Assembly (NCBI GenBank): GCA_030018695.1
Contig: JASEHI010000001.1
Span: 1 to 64,000, forward strand
Direction: 5' to 3'
Source: Anaerolineales bacterium
GTDB lineage: Bacteria; Chloroflexota; Anaerolineae; Anaerolineales; Villigracilaceae
Length of the DNA: 64,000 nucleotides
Shown here: one piece after another, positions 32,586 through 41,972 of the stretch
Layout of the letters: the number at the start of each line of letters is the position of its first letter
Position numbering within the stretch: position 1 is the first letter of the stretch
Program-made: the position numbers and the translations under genes
The notes under the pieces: model-generated
What the model was told of the DNA's origin: nothing
The model's database searches: none
The model's input: only the letters and a program-made list of their open reading frames with translations

Positions 32586-35542
32586 AACTCACCTTCCTCG
32601 GCGGCGCAGACGAAGTGGGGGCGAGCGGCCTGCTGGTGGAAAGCGGCGGGCGGCGCGTGCTGGTGGATTGCGGCATTCGCCCATCGCCAAAATCCCATTG
32701 GGGATTGGGCGCCGACCAACTCCCCGATTTGAGCCAGATTGAATCCGGCTCCGGCAAACTTGACGCCATCCTCGTCACCCACGCCCACACCGACCACACC
32801 GGCGCGCTCGAGCTGGTCGTAGAGCGTTTCCCGGATGTCCCGGTCTATGCCACCGCGCCGACCCTGGCGCTGACCCGCGTCCTGCATCAGGATTCACGGC
32901 GCATCATGCAATCGCGGCTCGACGAGGAAGGCGAATTGCCCCTCTTCGACGACCTGGCCGTTCAACGGCTGCTCTCGGCGCTGACGCCGGCGCCGTTTCA
33001 CACACGCCTGCCGCTGGGCGAAGGACTGGCGGCGACATTTTTCCCCGCCGGGCATATCGCCGGGGCGGCCATGATTGGCCTCGAAAGCGAGGCAGGCCGC
33101 CTGCTGATCAGCGGCGACCTGTCCATCTCGCCCCAGCGCACGGTGGATGGCGCGCGCCCGCCCGCCTTCCGCCCGGATGCCATTATCCTCGAAAGCACCT
33201 ATGGCGGGCGGCTGCACGCCAACCGCGCAGTGCAGGAGCGCAAACTGGTCGAAACCGTCGCCCAGGTTACGGCGGGTGGCGGCAAGGTGTTGATCCCCGC
33301 TTTCGCCCTCGGACGCGCCCAGGAAATTTTGCTCATTCTCGACGAATACCAGCGCCGCGGCGAGTTACCCGCCGTGCCAATCTGGGCCGACGGCATGGTG
33401 CGCGCCATCTGCCAGGCGTATCCCACCTTCGGTGAAGCCCTGCCACTGGCCTTGCAGGAACGCAACGCCCAGTTTTTCAACGAGCGCATCCGCCCCGTGC
33501 AGAGCGCCGAACAGCGCAACGCCCTTATCTTCGATGCTTCGACAGGCTCAGCACAGCGTCCCAGCGCGGCGGTGATCGTCGCCAGCAGCGGCATGTTGGC
33601 GGGCGGCCCCTCGCTCTCCTACGCCCGCGCGCTGGCCTCCAAGCCCGAACACGCCATCTTGCTCACTGGCTACCAGGACGAGGAATCTCCCGGACGCCGC
33701 TTGCAGGAACTCAGCGAGCGCGGCTCCGGCAGCATCCGCCTTGGCGCGGACAAGGTGGATGTCCAGTGCCGCATCGCCACGTACTCCCTTTCCGCGCACG
33801 CCGACGAAGGCCAACTCATCAGCCTGACCGAAACGCTCGACCCGGAACATGTTTTTCTGGTTCACGGAGATTACCCTGCCCGCCAGAGCCTCGAAAAGGC
33901 CATCCGCGCGCGCGGGCGCATCCTCCACCTGCCCGCAGCCGGCGAGACATTCGAACTGCAATTCGAGAAGCGCGGTAAATTCATCCAGCCTGACCAATCT
34001 GACGACCCGCGCCGCAAATGGAACGAATTGCTCCATCAGCGCCGTGAAAAGATGCTGGATTTCGCCGAGGCCGCCGGGAAGTGGATTCTGCTCAAATCGG
34101 ATGCCAGCGCTCCGGCGCGCTGCCTTGCCATCGAGCCTGACCATCTCTGGGTGGAAATCGCCCCCGGTCTGGAGCAGGCGGTCTACCCCGAAGCCGTTCT
34201 CGCCTTTTTCGGAGAATCTCACCCCACCCCGGCGGAGTTACAGCCCTACCAGCCGCAGAAATCCATTCCAACCGGCGCGGTGATGGCAAGTGACTGCCCT
34301 ACCATGATGGAGCCTAATGCGGCCATCGCCTTCGCCAATCAGTTTTTCCCTCCGGCGAAGTACCCTCAGGATACAGCGCGACTGCGCAAAAGCGGCTACC
34401 GTCTCGAACAGCGCGTCCTCATCCTGACCTTCGACTTCCCCGACGCTGCCCGCGAACATTACGCGGACGAAATCGCCGCCCTGCAAATCGCCACCGGCTG
34501 GACAGTGGAAATCACCCCCGAAGTCAACCAAAACGCCCTCAACACCCTGGTGCGTGAAATCCTGCCGGATGGATGGCAAATTGTCAAAGGCCCGGCCATT
34601 CACCGCGCGCAAAAGCGGGTGGCGGCAACGGTCTCGCAGACTTTGCAGACATCCGAAGTCTTTCCCTTCGGAGACGATTTGGAGACATCGGAAGTCTGCG
34701 GCAAATTCCTCGCCACCAGCGGCTGGACTCTCAACCTGACCCTCGCCGCCCAGTCCGCCGCCGAGCAGTCAGCCGGCAAACCCTCCGAGTTCTCGGAGAA
34801 CTCGGAGGTCTGCGCTGCCCAAACCGGCGCGCGCATGGAAATCAACGCCGCCTACAGCCATATCAAAACGGCGCTGGAAGGCTCCACACTCTATCGCGCC
34901 AGTCTGAAAGGCGACGAAATCCTGCTCTCGTTCATCTCCCGCCAGGTGGGTGAGCGTTACAGCGGCCAAATCGCCGCCCTCGCCGAGCAAACCGGCTGGC
35001 CGTTGAGCATAAATCCGCAGCCCAACCAGGGCGCCATCCTCGAAATTGCCCGCGCCCTGCTCAATAAATCCGCATTGACGATTGCCAAAGGCCCCAGCAT
35101 CTATCCCGAAAAAGCCGAGGTAGCCGTGACCCTTTCGATAAACTCACCTGTGCCTGCGGCACTGGCGCAGGCAGGGCAAGCGCTTGCCGTCGCCTCCACA
35201 GAGCCTGACCTTGCCGAACTCACCGCCGCCTTCACCGCTCAAACCGGCTTCCGCTTAACCGTCACATCTCCCACCATCGCGCAACCAACGGAACACGCTC
35301 CACGAATCACTCAAGTCGTCGAAATCCCGTTAAACCGCATCCGCCTGAATTCCCACCAGCAATCGCTGAGTCTCGACCCGGCCAAACTGCAAAAAGCGAT
35401 CGAACGCGCCCGGCTGATGGGCATCACCCCGCCCATCCAGGCGCGCCGCGTCCGAGACGGCTACATCTTGACCGACGGCCTCTACCGCCTGCGCGCCGCC
35501 GAAGCCCTGGGTTTGGAGCGCATCCCGGCGCTGGTGGAGTAG
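32582..35542 (+). CDS. CPSF-like metallo-beta-lactamase/beta-CASP nuclease with repeated domains and ParB-like tail
   Basis: The 986-residue protein starts MKLTFLGGADEVGASGLLVE and has HAHTDH at 67-72, GHIAGA, SGDLS, then beta-CASP motifs ESTYGG (A), LSAHAD (B) and VHGDYP (C), a complete catalytic set for RNA (or DNA) cleavage. After residue 460 come two similar domains (YADEIAALQIATGWTVEI and YSGQIAALAEQTGWPLSI). The end, IPLNRIRLNSHQ...ILTDGLYRLRAAEALGLERIPALVE, resembles a ParB/sulfiredoxin-like domain. Repeats at 33535, 34646 and 34782 are read in frame. It is coupled to the genes on both sides. Confidence 0.85.
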   Translation: MKLTFLGGADEVGASGLLVESGGRRVLVDCGIRPSPKSHWGLGADQLPDLSQIESGSGKLDAILVTHAHTDHTGALELVVERFPDVPVYATAPTLALTRVLHQDSRRIMQSRLDEEGELPLFDDLAVQRLLSALTPAPFHTRLPLGEGLAATFFPAGHIAGAAMIGLESEAGRLLISGDLSISPQRTVDGARPPAFRPDAIILESTYGGRLHANRAVQERKLVETVAQVTAGGGKVLIPAFALGRAQEILLILDEYQRRGELPAVPIWADGMVRAICQAYPTFGEALPLALQERNAQFFNERIRPVQSAEQRNALIFDASTGSAQRPSAAVIVASSGMLAGGPSLSYARALASKPEHAILLTGYQDEESPGRRLQELSERGSGSIRLGADKVDVQCRIATYSLSAHADEGQLISLTETLDPEHVFLVHGDYPARQSLEKAIRARGRILHLPAAGETFELQFEKRGKFIQPDQSDDPRRKWNELLHQRREKMLDFAEAAGKWILLKSDASAPARCLAIEPDHLWVEIAPGLEQAVYPEAVLAFFGESHPTPAELQPYQPQKSIPTGAVMASDCPTMMEPNAAIAFANQFFPPAKYPQDTARLRKSGYRLEQRVLILTFDFPDAAREHYADEIAALQIATGWTVEITPEVNQNALNTLVREILPDGWQIVKGPAIHRAQKRVAATVSQTLQTSEVFPFGDDLETSEVCGKFLATSGWTLNLTLAAQSAAEQSAGKPSEFSENSEVCAAQTGARMEINAAYSHIKTALEGSTLYRASLKGDEILLSFISRQVGERYSGQIAALAEQTGWPLSINPQPNQGAILEIARALLNKSALTIAKGPSIYPEKAEVAVTLSINSPVPAALAQAGQALAVASTEPDLAELTAAFTAQTGFRLTVTSPTIAQPTEHAPRITQVVEIPLNRIRLNSHQQSLSLDPAKLQKAIERARLMGITPPIQARRVRDGYILTDGLYRLRAAEALGLERIPALVE
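33535..33552. repeat. GCTTCGACAGGCTCAGC repeat inside the beta-CASP gene
   Basis: A copy of the CTTCGACAGGCTCAGG family, in frame as DASTGSAQ. Confidence 0.7.
34646..34813. repeat. Palindromic TCCGAAGTC / CTCGGAGG units inside the beta-CASP gene
   Basis: Two groups, at 34646-34698 and 34782-34813, encode QTSEVFPFGDDLETSEV and PSEFSENSEV in frame. They are of the same type as the units in the RecQ-PRTase gene. Confidence 0.65.
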
Positions 35543-35547
35543 CGAGT

Positions 35548-36312
35548 ATGACCGAATCCCTCCCCCGCAAACCCTTGGGCATCAAGAGTTATGGCGGCAT
35601 CGCCCACCTGCCCGGCAGCCGCGTCGGCGTGGGCGATCACAAATGTCACGAAGGGCAGAAGCGCATCGCCACCGAAAAAGCCCGCGACCGCCACGACCAG
35701 GTCATCGTCCAGGAAAAACTGGATGGCTCTAACGTGGGCATCGCCCGGTTAGATGGCGAAATCCATGCCCTGACCCGCGCCGGTTATCTGGCGTCCACTT
35801 CACCCTACGAACAGCACCATCACTTCGAGCGCTGGGTCATGCAAAACAATAATCGTTTTCTGGCTGTACTGAAAGATGGCGAGCGACTCTGCGGCGAATG
35901 GCTGATGCAGGCGCACGGCACACGTTACCAACTTCGTCACGAGCCATTTGTGGCCTTTGACTTGATGACCGGTACCACCCGCAAGATCTATGACGAATTT
36001 ATCGAGCGGATTTGCCCCGCAGACTTCATCACTCCACACCTCCTCCACCGCGGCCTGCCACTAACCATTGAGGCTGCTCTGCGTATGTTGGAATCCTACG
36101 GCTTCCACGGCGCGCTTGACCCGGTGGAGGGGGCGGTCTGGCGCGTGGAACGGAACGAATTCATCCGTCCCGGTGGTAATGAGCGCCGCTGGTTGGTGGA
36201 TTTCCTCGTCAAATACGTCCGCCCGGATAAGGTGGATGGCTGTTACCTGCCGGAGGTTTCGGGGAAAGAGCCGGTGTTCAACTGGATGCCAGACGAAAAC
36301 ACAAGCCGATAA
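35548..36312 (+). CDS. RNA ligase family protein, last gene of candidate system
   Basis: The 254-residue protein shows nucleotidyltransferase motif I EKLDGSNVGI with Lys57 as the adenylated residue, motif III RLCGEWLM, motif IV EGAVWRV and motif V WLVDFLVKYVRPDK. These fit ATP-dependent RNA ligases (Rnl2/DRB0094-like). It would seal RNA or nicked ends through a ligase-AMP intermediate. It starts 5 nt after the beta-CASP gene stop, so it is part of the four-gene operon. Pairing of a cleaving and a joining enzyme suggests nucleic acid processing or repair. Confidence 0.82.
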   Translation: MTESLPRKPLGIKSYGGIAHLPGSRVGVGDHKCHEGQKRIATEKARDRHDQVIVQEKLDGSNVGIARLDGEIHALTRAGYLASTSPYEQHHHFERWVMQNNNRFLAVLKDGERLCGEWLMQAHGTRYQLRHEPFVAFDLMTGTTRKIYDEFIERICPADFITPHLLHRGLPLTIEAALRMLESYGFHGALDPVEGAVWRVERNEFIRPGGNERRWLVDFLVKYVRPDKVDGCYLPEVSGKEPVFNWMPDENTSR

Positions 36313-36478
36313 CTTCCTGGTGAGCCATCTGGCGTAGAGTGGACATTTGTTCATCACGGATCATCGCCAGACCGTTGGCTAAACCCGCCACGAACGACGA
36401 TTCTGGCGAGGCTGAGACGGCCTCGCCATGCGGTGGTAGAATCAGAGAACAATTACCTCATAAAAATCTGGAGGAAAT

Positions 36479-37708
36479 ATGCCTGAAGTCTATATCATTG
36501 ACGCCATCCGCACGCCCATCGGCGCGCTGGGCGGCGCGCTGGCTGCCGTCCGCCCGGACGACCTGGCCGCCCACGTGATCAAAGCCATTCTCGAGCGCAA
36601 CAAACTCGACCCGGCGCTGGTCGAGGAAGTCTACCTGGGCAGCGCCAACCAGGCCGGGGAAGATAACCGCAACGTGGCACGCATGGCGCTGCTGCTGGCC
36701 GGGATGCCGGTCGAGGTGGCCGGCGTGACCTTCAACCGGCTTTGCGCCTCCGGGCTGAACGCGGTCAACCAGGCGGCGCGCGCCATTAAGGCCGGTGAAG
36801 GCGACGTTTTTATTGCCGGCGGCGTGGAGAGTATGTCGCGCGCGCCCTATTCCCTCCCAAAAGCCGAGTCTGGTTTCTCCTTCGGCAACCTGACCGCCTG
36901 GGATACCACCCTTGGCTGGCGCTATCCCAATCCCAGGATGAAAGAGAAATACGGTACCGAGCAGATGGGCGAGACCGCCGAGAACATCGCCGTCGAGCGC
37001 CCGCACCTCACCCGCGAGATGCAGGATGCCTTTGCCCTGCGTTCGCACCAGCGGGCGATTGCCGCGATTGACTCGGGTAAGTTTGCCGAGGAGATCGTGG
37101 CAGTGCCGGTTCCCCAAAAGAAGGGGGACCCCGTCCTCGTGGCAACCGATGAACGACCCAGGCGGGATACGACAATGGAATCACTCGCCAAACTCAAACC
37201 CGCATTCCGCAAAGAGGGCGGCACGGTCACGGCAGGGAACTCTTCAGGTCTCAACGACGGCGCGGCGGCGCTGCTGCTGATGAGCGCGGAGAAAGCCAAA
37301 GAACTGGGATTGAAGCCGATGGCGCGCATCCTGGCTTCGGCGGCAGCCGGAGTCCCGCCGCGTGTCATGGGACTGGGACCTGTCCCGGCGACGCGCAAAG
37401 CCCTGGCTCGCGCGGGCCTCAAATTGGAAGACATCCGCCTCGTCGAATTGAACGAGGCCTTTGCCGTCCAAGCATTGGCGGTGATGCAAGAGCTGGGCCT
37501 CGACCCGGAGAGCGTCAACGTCAATGGCGGGGCGGTAGCGCTCGGTCACCCGCTCGGATGCTCGGGGGCGCGCCTCCTGACCACGCTGCTGCATGAGATG
37601 AAACACCGCGCTTCGGGCAGGGGCAAGCCCAGCCCCTACTACGGTCTGGTAACGCTGTGCGTCGGCGTCGGCCAGGGCGAGGCGACGATTGTAGAATGGA
37701 TCGGATGA
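36479..37708 (+). CDS. Thiolase (3-oxoadipyl-/acetyl-CoA acyltransferase type)
   Basis: The 409-residue protein has Cys89 in [69 protein letters not shown] and the final [14 protein letters not shown], a full thiolase set. It is closer in pattern to PcaF-type 3-oxoadipyl-CoA thiolases than the copy at 11286, though the exact substrate is unknown. GGAGGAAAT precedes the ATG. The next gene follows 3 nt after its stop. Confidence 0.9.
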   Translation: MPEVYIIDAIRTPIGALGGALAAVRPDDLAAHVIKAILERNKLDPALVEEVYLGSANQAGEDNRNVARMALLLAGMPVEVAGVTFNRLCASGLNAVNQAARAIKAGEGDVFIAGGVESMSRAPYSLPKAESGFSFGNLTAWDTTLGWRYPNPRMKEKYGTEQMGETAENIAVERPHLTREMQDAFALRSHQRAIAAIDSGKFAEEIVAVPVPQKKGDPVLVATDERPRRDTTMESLAKLKPAFRKEGGTVTAGNSSGLNDGAAALLLMSAEKAKELGLKPMARILASAAAGVPPRVMGLGPVPATRKALARAGLKLEDIRLVELNEAFAVQALAVMQELGLDPESVNVNGGAVALGHPLGCSGARLLTTLLHEMKHRASGRGKPSPYYGLVTLCVGVGQGEATIVEWIG

Positions 37709-37711
37709 GCC

Positions 37712-38905
37712 ATGAAAACAAGATATCTTCCCCTTGCCGGTCTTTTTTTACTGGCCCTGACCCTCTCGGCCTGCGGCCCGCCCTGGCAAGTCAACCCACC
37801 CCCGGCCGGTACGCCGACTGCCAGCAGCACGCCCAATGTGATTTTCCCCACCGTTACCTCTACCCCCCTCCTGCCGACCGAAACGCCGGCCTCCTTGCCG
37901 GTCGTCGCCTCACCTGCAATCACATCCATTGACATGCTGGATGAAATGAACGGCTGGGCTATCGGCGAGGCATACATCCTGCGCACGGAGGACGGCGGTG
38001 TGGACTGGTTGAACGCGACACCCGTGGGCCTGGCCAGCGTCGGTTTTGCCACATCTTTCTTCATGGATGCCACGACTGCCTGGTTTATCCTGCCCTCCGC
38101 CGATTACACCACCGGCACGCTGTACCAGACCGCGGATGGCGGCCTGAGCTGGGTCTCATCTCCAGTGCCTTTTACGGGTGGCTCGCTTCAGTTCCTGGAC
38201 GCCCAGAATGGCTGGATGCTCGCCTCGCTGGGCGCCGGCGCGGGGTCCGAGGCGGTGGCGGTTTTCCAGTCCACCGCGGTTGGCGCGAATTGGAACCAGG
38301 TCTACGTCAACGACCCGACCCTCCCCGCTTCCAGCGACAGCCTGCCGTTGAGCGGACAGAAGAGCGGGATGACCTTTCTGGACGCCAAGCATGGCTGGGT
38401 GACTGGCAGCGTGCCGATGGACGGTTACGTTTACCTGTTCAGCACGCAGGATGGCGGACGCAACTGGACGCACCAGGGGGTCAGCCTGCCGGCCGGCTTC
38501 GAGACGGCGATGACCTCCGCGGATGCGCCGCGTTTCTTCACTTCGACCGATGGCATTTTCCACGCCGGGTTATATACGGCTGTTTCGGCGTCCGTCTTTT
38601 ATCTGACCCAGGATGGCGGCGCGAGCTGGACGCCGACCTTCCCGGTCAACATGGTGGGACGCTACGCCATCGCCAACCTGCAGGATGTTTGGGTTTGGGA
38701 TGGCGGCCCGGCAATGCTGGTCTCGCACGACAGCGGCGTGACCTGGAGCCAGGTTAACACGAACATCAACGTGATAGATACACTGATGACGATTGACTTC
38801 GTCAACGCGACCACCGGCTGGGCGCTGACCGGCGATGCCAGCTCGCATTATTCGCTCTACAAGACGACCGACGGCGGCGCGAACTGGACGGCGCTCATCC
38901 CCTGA
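37712..38905 (+). CDS. BNR/YCF48-like beta-propeller lipoprotein
   Basis: The 397-residue protein begins with a lipoprotein signal, LLALTLSACGPPW (lipobox LSAC), followed by a Thr/Pro-rich linker. The rest is made of repeated blades with the motif of the kind YQTADGGLSWVSS, FSTQDGGRNWTHQG, LTQDGGASWTPTF, YKTTDGGANWTAL (Asp-box repeats), as in photosystem II stability factor HCF136/YCF48-like proteins and sialidase propellers. It is probably displayed on the outer face of the membrane. Function in a non-photosynthetic setting is unknown. Confidence 0.85.
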   Translation: MKTRYLPLAGLFLLALTLSACGPPWQVNPPPAGTPTASSTPNVIFPTVTSTPLLPTETPASLPVVASPAITSIDMLDEMNGWAIGEAYILRTEDGGVDWLNATPVGLASVGFATSFFMDATTAWFILPSADYTTGTLYQTADGGLSWVSSPVPFTGGSLQFLDAQNGWMLASLGAGAGSEAVAVFQSTAVGANWNQVYVNDPTLPASSDSLPLSGQKSGMTFLDAKHGWVTGSVPMDGYVYLFSTQDGGRNWTHQGVSLPAGFETAMTSADAPRFFTSTDGIFHAGLYTAVSASVFYLTQDGGASWTPTFPVNMVGRYAIANLQDVWVWDGGPAMLVSHDSGVTWSQVNTNINVIDTLMTIDFVNATTGWALTGDASSHYSLYKTTDGGANWTALIP

Positions 38906-39150
38906 TGAATGACGTGGCACAGATGCAGGAGGAAGACCAGCGGATCGTTATCCTCTTCGTTGACCTGATACCACACCAGCGGCTGGATTTCCTCCGCCAG
39001 TTCCGCCAGGGCCGTGCTTTTACCATATCCCGCGCCGGCCTGGAGGATGGTCAGGCGGTGATCCAGCGCTTGTTTCAACCTCAGGCTGACGCGCGGGCGC
39101 GGCGCAGCAGCGGGATGATCTTTGCACGCAGGATACGAGGGGGCAGCATA
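38906..39150 (-). pseudogene. N-terminal remnant of a MalT-like LuxR-family regulator
   Basis: The reverse strand reads MLPPRILRAKIIPLLRR, then after a one-base frameshift ARVSLRLKQALDHRLTILQA, GAGYGKSTALAELAEE and PLVWYQVNEEDNDPLVFLLH. This is the start and P-loop (GAGYGKST) of the large ATP-dependent LuxR/MalT regulators, cut off after about 85 residues at the end of the lipoprotein gene. Both the frameshift near 39085 and the loss of the C-terminal 700 or more residues show decay. Confidence 0.7.
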
Positions 39151-39154
39151 ATGT

Positions 39155-41326
39155 TCAACGCGCCCCACTGCACTGGTAGAGTCGCAGGCCGCCGGCTGAG
39201 GGTGAACCAAGCCCTCCAGTTGGATTGGCCGCGCCGGCGCCGGCGTTGAACCCAGGCACGACCGCGCAGTCGGTCTCCAACCAGCGGGCGATCTCCTGAT
39301 TTGGGCCTCTATCGCCGGTGAAAAGCAGGTAACGCAGCTCGCCATCCGCGACCATTTCAGCCAGATCGCCGGCATCCACCACCGGGTCACTGCCGCTGAA
39401 TCCGCCCATGTAAAGCACCGGGCGCCCGGTCGCCAGGACGAAGGGCGCGCCAACGTTGGCGCTTGGTACGGCGACGAGGTAGCGGGTATCCTGGGTGTTC
39501 GCCTGCAGGAACTCCAGCAGGCGAACGGAAGTCAGAGGTGGGCGTCCAGCGGCCTGACCTGGTACAGCCGGGAATCCGCCGCGATAAGCGCCGGGCAGGT
39601 TGACATCCGGGGATTGCGAGGTGACCGTCAGGATTGACCAGGCCAGCGGGGCGATCAACATGCCGGTGACGATCATGGTATAAGCCAGAGGTAAAGCGAT
39701 CATGGGGAAGACACGCCGGGCAATGACCAGCCCGATGACGCCCAGTCCCACCAGCTGCGCAGCCAGGATAAACCACCAGGCGTTATCGTTGGATTGGAGA
39801 GCCAGCCAGCCCTGGAAGATCACTGTGCCGGCCGCAGCCAGTGCCAGCGCCCAGCCCGCCCAGGCGCGCTCGCGCTCCTCCCAAAGCACCTTCACGCCGC
39901 CGCCCACCACACCGCCCAGTGCCGGGGCCAGCATGACCATGTAATAAGCATGGAAGAACTCCGCCATGCTGAAAAATACCAGGCAGGTGACCAGCCAGCC
40001 ACCCCACAGAATCAGCGTCTTGTGTTCGTTTTCCACGGGCAGGCGCAGGCGTTTCGCGAAGGCCAGCGCGAGCAGGGCAACCAGCGCGAAAGGCAGCAGC
40101 CAGGACATTTCATTAGCCAGCGGCAGGATGAAGAAGCGTACGGCCGAGGGGGTGCCGACCTCATTGGCAAGAAACGTTCCACCGGATGGACCCCCAGGCG
40201 GGTAGCCCGGGTTCATCCCGGCTGGGGCCTGGCCGCCCGGCGAGGGCTGCGTCTGCGGCGCTTTTTGTGGAACGCAAGCCAGTTGTGCCTGGATAACTGT
40301 GCAGAACCCGGAGGTCTTCATACCGTTGGGATGATTGATCGTGCAGGCATCGCCCACCGCCCGACCGTTACAGGCGGCGACGACGAACGGCCGCGGCTCA
40401 TCCTGAACCCCGCCCGGCTGTTGACCGGGGCCGCCGCCGGAAGGAGGCGCAACCTGAGGCTGGTTCCAGCGTCCCCAGCGGCCGCCGAACAAGCGATTCA
40501 GCCCATTGTGCCCCAGGACGAGTTCCATGACGGTATTGTCTGTGCTGCTGCCCACGTACGGGCGCTGGCTGGCCGGGGTCAGGTCAACGGCGACCGCCCA
40601 GGAGAGCGAGACGACCAGCAGGATGAAGGTCGCCAGGACGAGGCAGGCGATCTTGCGCCACCACTTGACCTTCGCGCCGAAGAAGTACAAGGCATAGAAA
40701 GCCGGCAGCGGCAGGAAAGCCTGCAGCATCTTGATGTTGAAGCCCAGCCCGACGATGACCGCTCCCAGCAGCAGCCAGCGCAATTTACCCGATTCGGCTG
40801 CGGCGATGAACGCCCAGGCCGCCAGCAGCAGCACGAAAACGAGCATCCCGTCCATGGTGTTGTTGCGGTCGGTGCCGAGCATCACCGGCGTCACGGCGAA
40901 GACCAGCGCGGCGACCAACCTGGCCAGCGCGCCGAGGTAGCTCTTCACCATGCGGTAGAGCAGCGGGATGCCGAAAATGCCCGCCAGGATGTTCGGCAAG
41001 CTGGTGGAGAACCCGCTCACGCCCAGGACGGCAGCGAAGCCCGCCTCGATCCACAGCCCCAGCGGAGGCTTATCCACTGTCACCGATCCGCCCGGCTCGG
41101 CAGCCGCGAAGAAGAAGTTGTGCCAGGATTGCAGCATGGATTTGACCGTCGCCGTGTAATAGGCGTTCGAGTCGCCGATGGATCCAAGGTTGACAAAGTG
41201 CAGGGCGGCCGAGAGCAGCATGACCGCCAGGACGAGCAGCGCCGCCGGAGTGACGCGCCACCAGAGCGGCCTTTCGAGCCAGGAAACTTGCCCAGGGGCT
41301 GGAGGGGGGAATGTTTCAGTGACCAT
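39155..41326 (-). CDS. GT39-family membrane glycosyltransferase (ArnT/PMT-like)
   Basis: The start at 41326 (MVTETFPPPAPGQVSWLERP) is preceded by GGGAG. The 723-residue protein has some twelve hydrophobic helices; the first lumenal loop carries the acidic motif region LGSIGDSNAYYTATVKSML, then VTVDKPPLGLWIEAGFAAVLG and TPVMLGTDRNNTMDGMLVFVLLLAAW, typical of dolichyl/polyprenyl-phosphate-mannose mannosyltransferase-like GT39. A Gly/Pro/Gln-rich outer loop (QVAPPSGGGPGQQPGG) and a soluble C-terminal domain follow. It transfers a sugar from a lipid carrier to an unknown acceptor outside the membrane. Confidence 0.83.
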   Translation of the reverse strand: MVTETFPPPAPGQVSWLERPLWWRVTPAALLVLAVMLLSAALHFVNLGSIGDSNAYYTATVKSMLQSWHNFFFAAAEPGGSVTVDKPPLGLWIEAGFAAVLGVSGFSTSLPNILAGIFGIPLLYRMVKSYLGALARLVAALVFAVTPVMLGTDRNNTMDGMLVFVLLLAAWAFIAAAESGKLRWLLLGAVIVGLGFNIKMLQAFLPLPAFYALYFFGAKVKWWRKIACLVLATFILLVVSLSWAVAVDLTPASQRPYVGSSTDNTVMELVLGHNGLNRLFGGRWGRWNQPQVAPPSGGGPGQQPGGVQDEPRPFVVAACNGRAVGDACTINHPNGMKTSGFCTVIQAQLACVPQKAPQTQPSPGGQAPAGMNPGYPPGGPSGGTFLANEVGTPSAVRFFILPLANEMSWLLPFALVALLALAFAKRLRLPVENEHKTLILWGGWLVTCLVFFSMAEFFHAYYMVMLAPALGGVVGGGVKVLWEERERAWAGWALALAAAGTVIFQGWLALQSNDNAWWFILAAQLVGLGVIGLVIARRVFPMIALPLAYTMIVTGMLIAPLAWSILTVTSQSPDVNLPGAYRGGFPAVPGQAAGRPPLTSVRLLEFLQANTQDTRYLVAVPSANVGAPFVLATGRPVLYMGGFSGSDPVVDAGDLAEMVADGELRYLLFTGDRGPNQEIARWLETDCAVVPGFNAGAGAANPTGGLGSPSAGGLRLYQCSGAR

Positions 41327-41468
41327 GTTTGCTGCTCCCAATTATACCAATACCCCCCCCGTTTATCTCCGTTCATCCCCGGTACGTTTTCGTGCATAAG
41401 CCATATCAGGGGTAAAATTATGCAGCTCTATCTGCTGACGATAGGTTTCCCCTCCCCAGCGAACCACA

Positions 41469-41756
41469 ATGACCACACCTGATCCAAGTTCAGCCCGCCA
41501 GGCCATCCAGAACGCCCAAAAAGCCCTGCAGGCCGGGGATAAGCGCAGCGCCCGCCGCTGGGCTGAACGCGCCGCCTCGCTGGCACCGGGACTGGAGGAA
41601 CCCTGGTTGATCCTGGCGGCGGTCGCCAGCCCGCGCGCAAGTTTGGCCTATCTCGGACGACCGGTCTCATACGGCTGCGTGGTGCTGGGCGTTTCCGATG
41701 CGCGGCTGCTCTACGATTGGGCAGAGATCGGCACAGTGGTGGAAATAAAAAGATAG
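41469..41756 (+). pseudogene. TPR / L,D-transpeptidase gene with internal deletion
   Basis: The 95-residue frame starts MTTPDPSSARQAIQNAQKAL, a TPR-like N-terminus (RRWAERAASLAPGLEEPWLILAAV). After ASLAYL it jumps to GRPVSYGCVVLGVSDARLLYDWAEIGTVVEI, which is the last part of a YkuD L,D-transpeptidase: S-x-GCV around the catalytic Cys, DA..LYDW and GT.V.I. The catalytic-domain body is gone and the usual Arg after GCV is Val. I read it as a deletion remnant. Confidence 0.6.
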
Positions 41757-41931
41757 CCGCTTGCCAGCCAATCCTCCAGCGCGGGCGGGCGGGTCGAGTC
41801 CAGACCAGCGGCCAGGGTCGCCGCCGGCAGCGCGGCGCGCACCTGCGGGATATCCTGCTCAACGGCCAGTACCCAGGCCTGATTTCTGGGGCGGGGAGTT
41901 TCAGGCACACGAACCCTCGTTATTACCACAA

Positions 41932-41953
41932 AACCCGCTCACGAGAGCGGGTT
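41932..41953. terminator. Hairpin downstream of tRNA-Ser(GCT)
   Basis: AACCCGCTC (41932-41940) and GAGCGGGTT (41945-41953) form a 9-bp stem with loop ACGA, 20 nt beyond the 3' end of the tRNA gene on the minus strand. Only a short T-rich stretch (TGTGGT) follows, so termination strength is uncertain. Confidence 0.45.
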
Positions 41954-41972
41954 CAGCGGAACATGGCTTAGG

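Noticed and set aside
39794..41482. 562-residue open frame opposite the GT39 gene
   Set aside because: Gln/Arg/Ala/Asp-rich composition with no motif; it is the complement of a gene with convincing membrane helices and GT39 motifs.
41711..41929. 72-residue minus frame (QAWVLAVEQDIPQVRAALPA) beside the tRNA genes
   Set aside because: Somewhat protein-like but without start signal, family or neighbours; it overlaps the YkuD remnant. Possibly another gene fragment, not supported enough.
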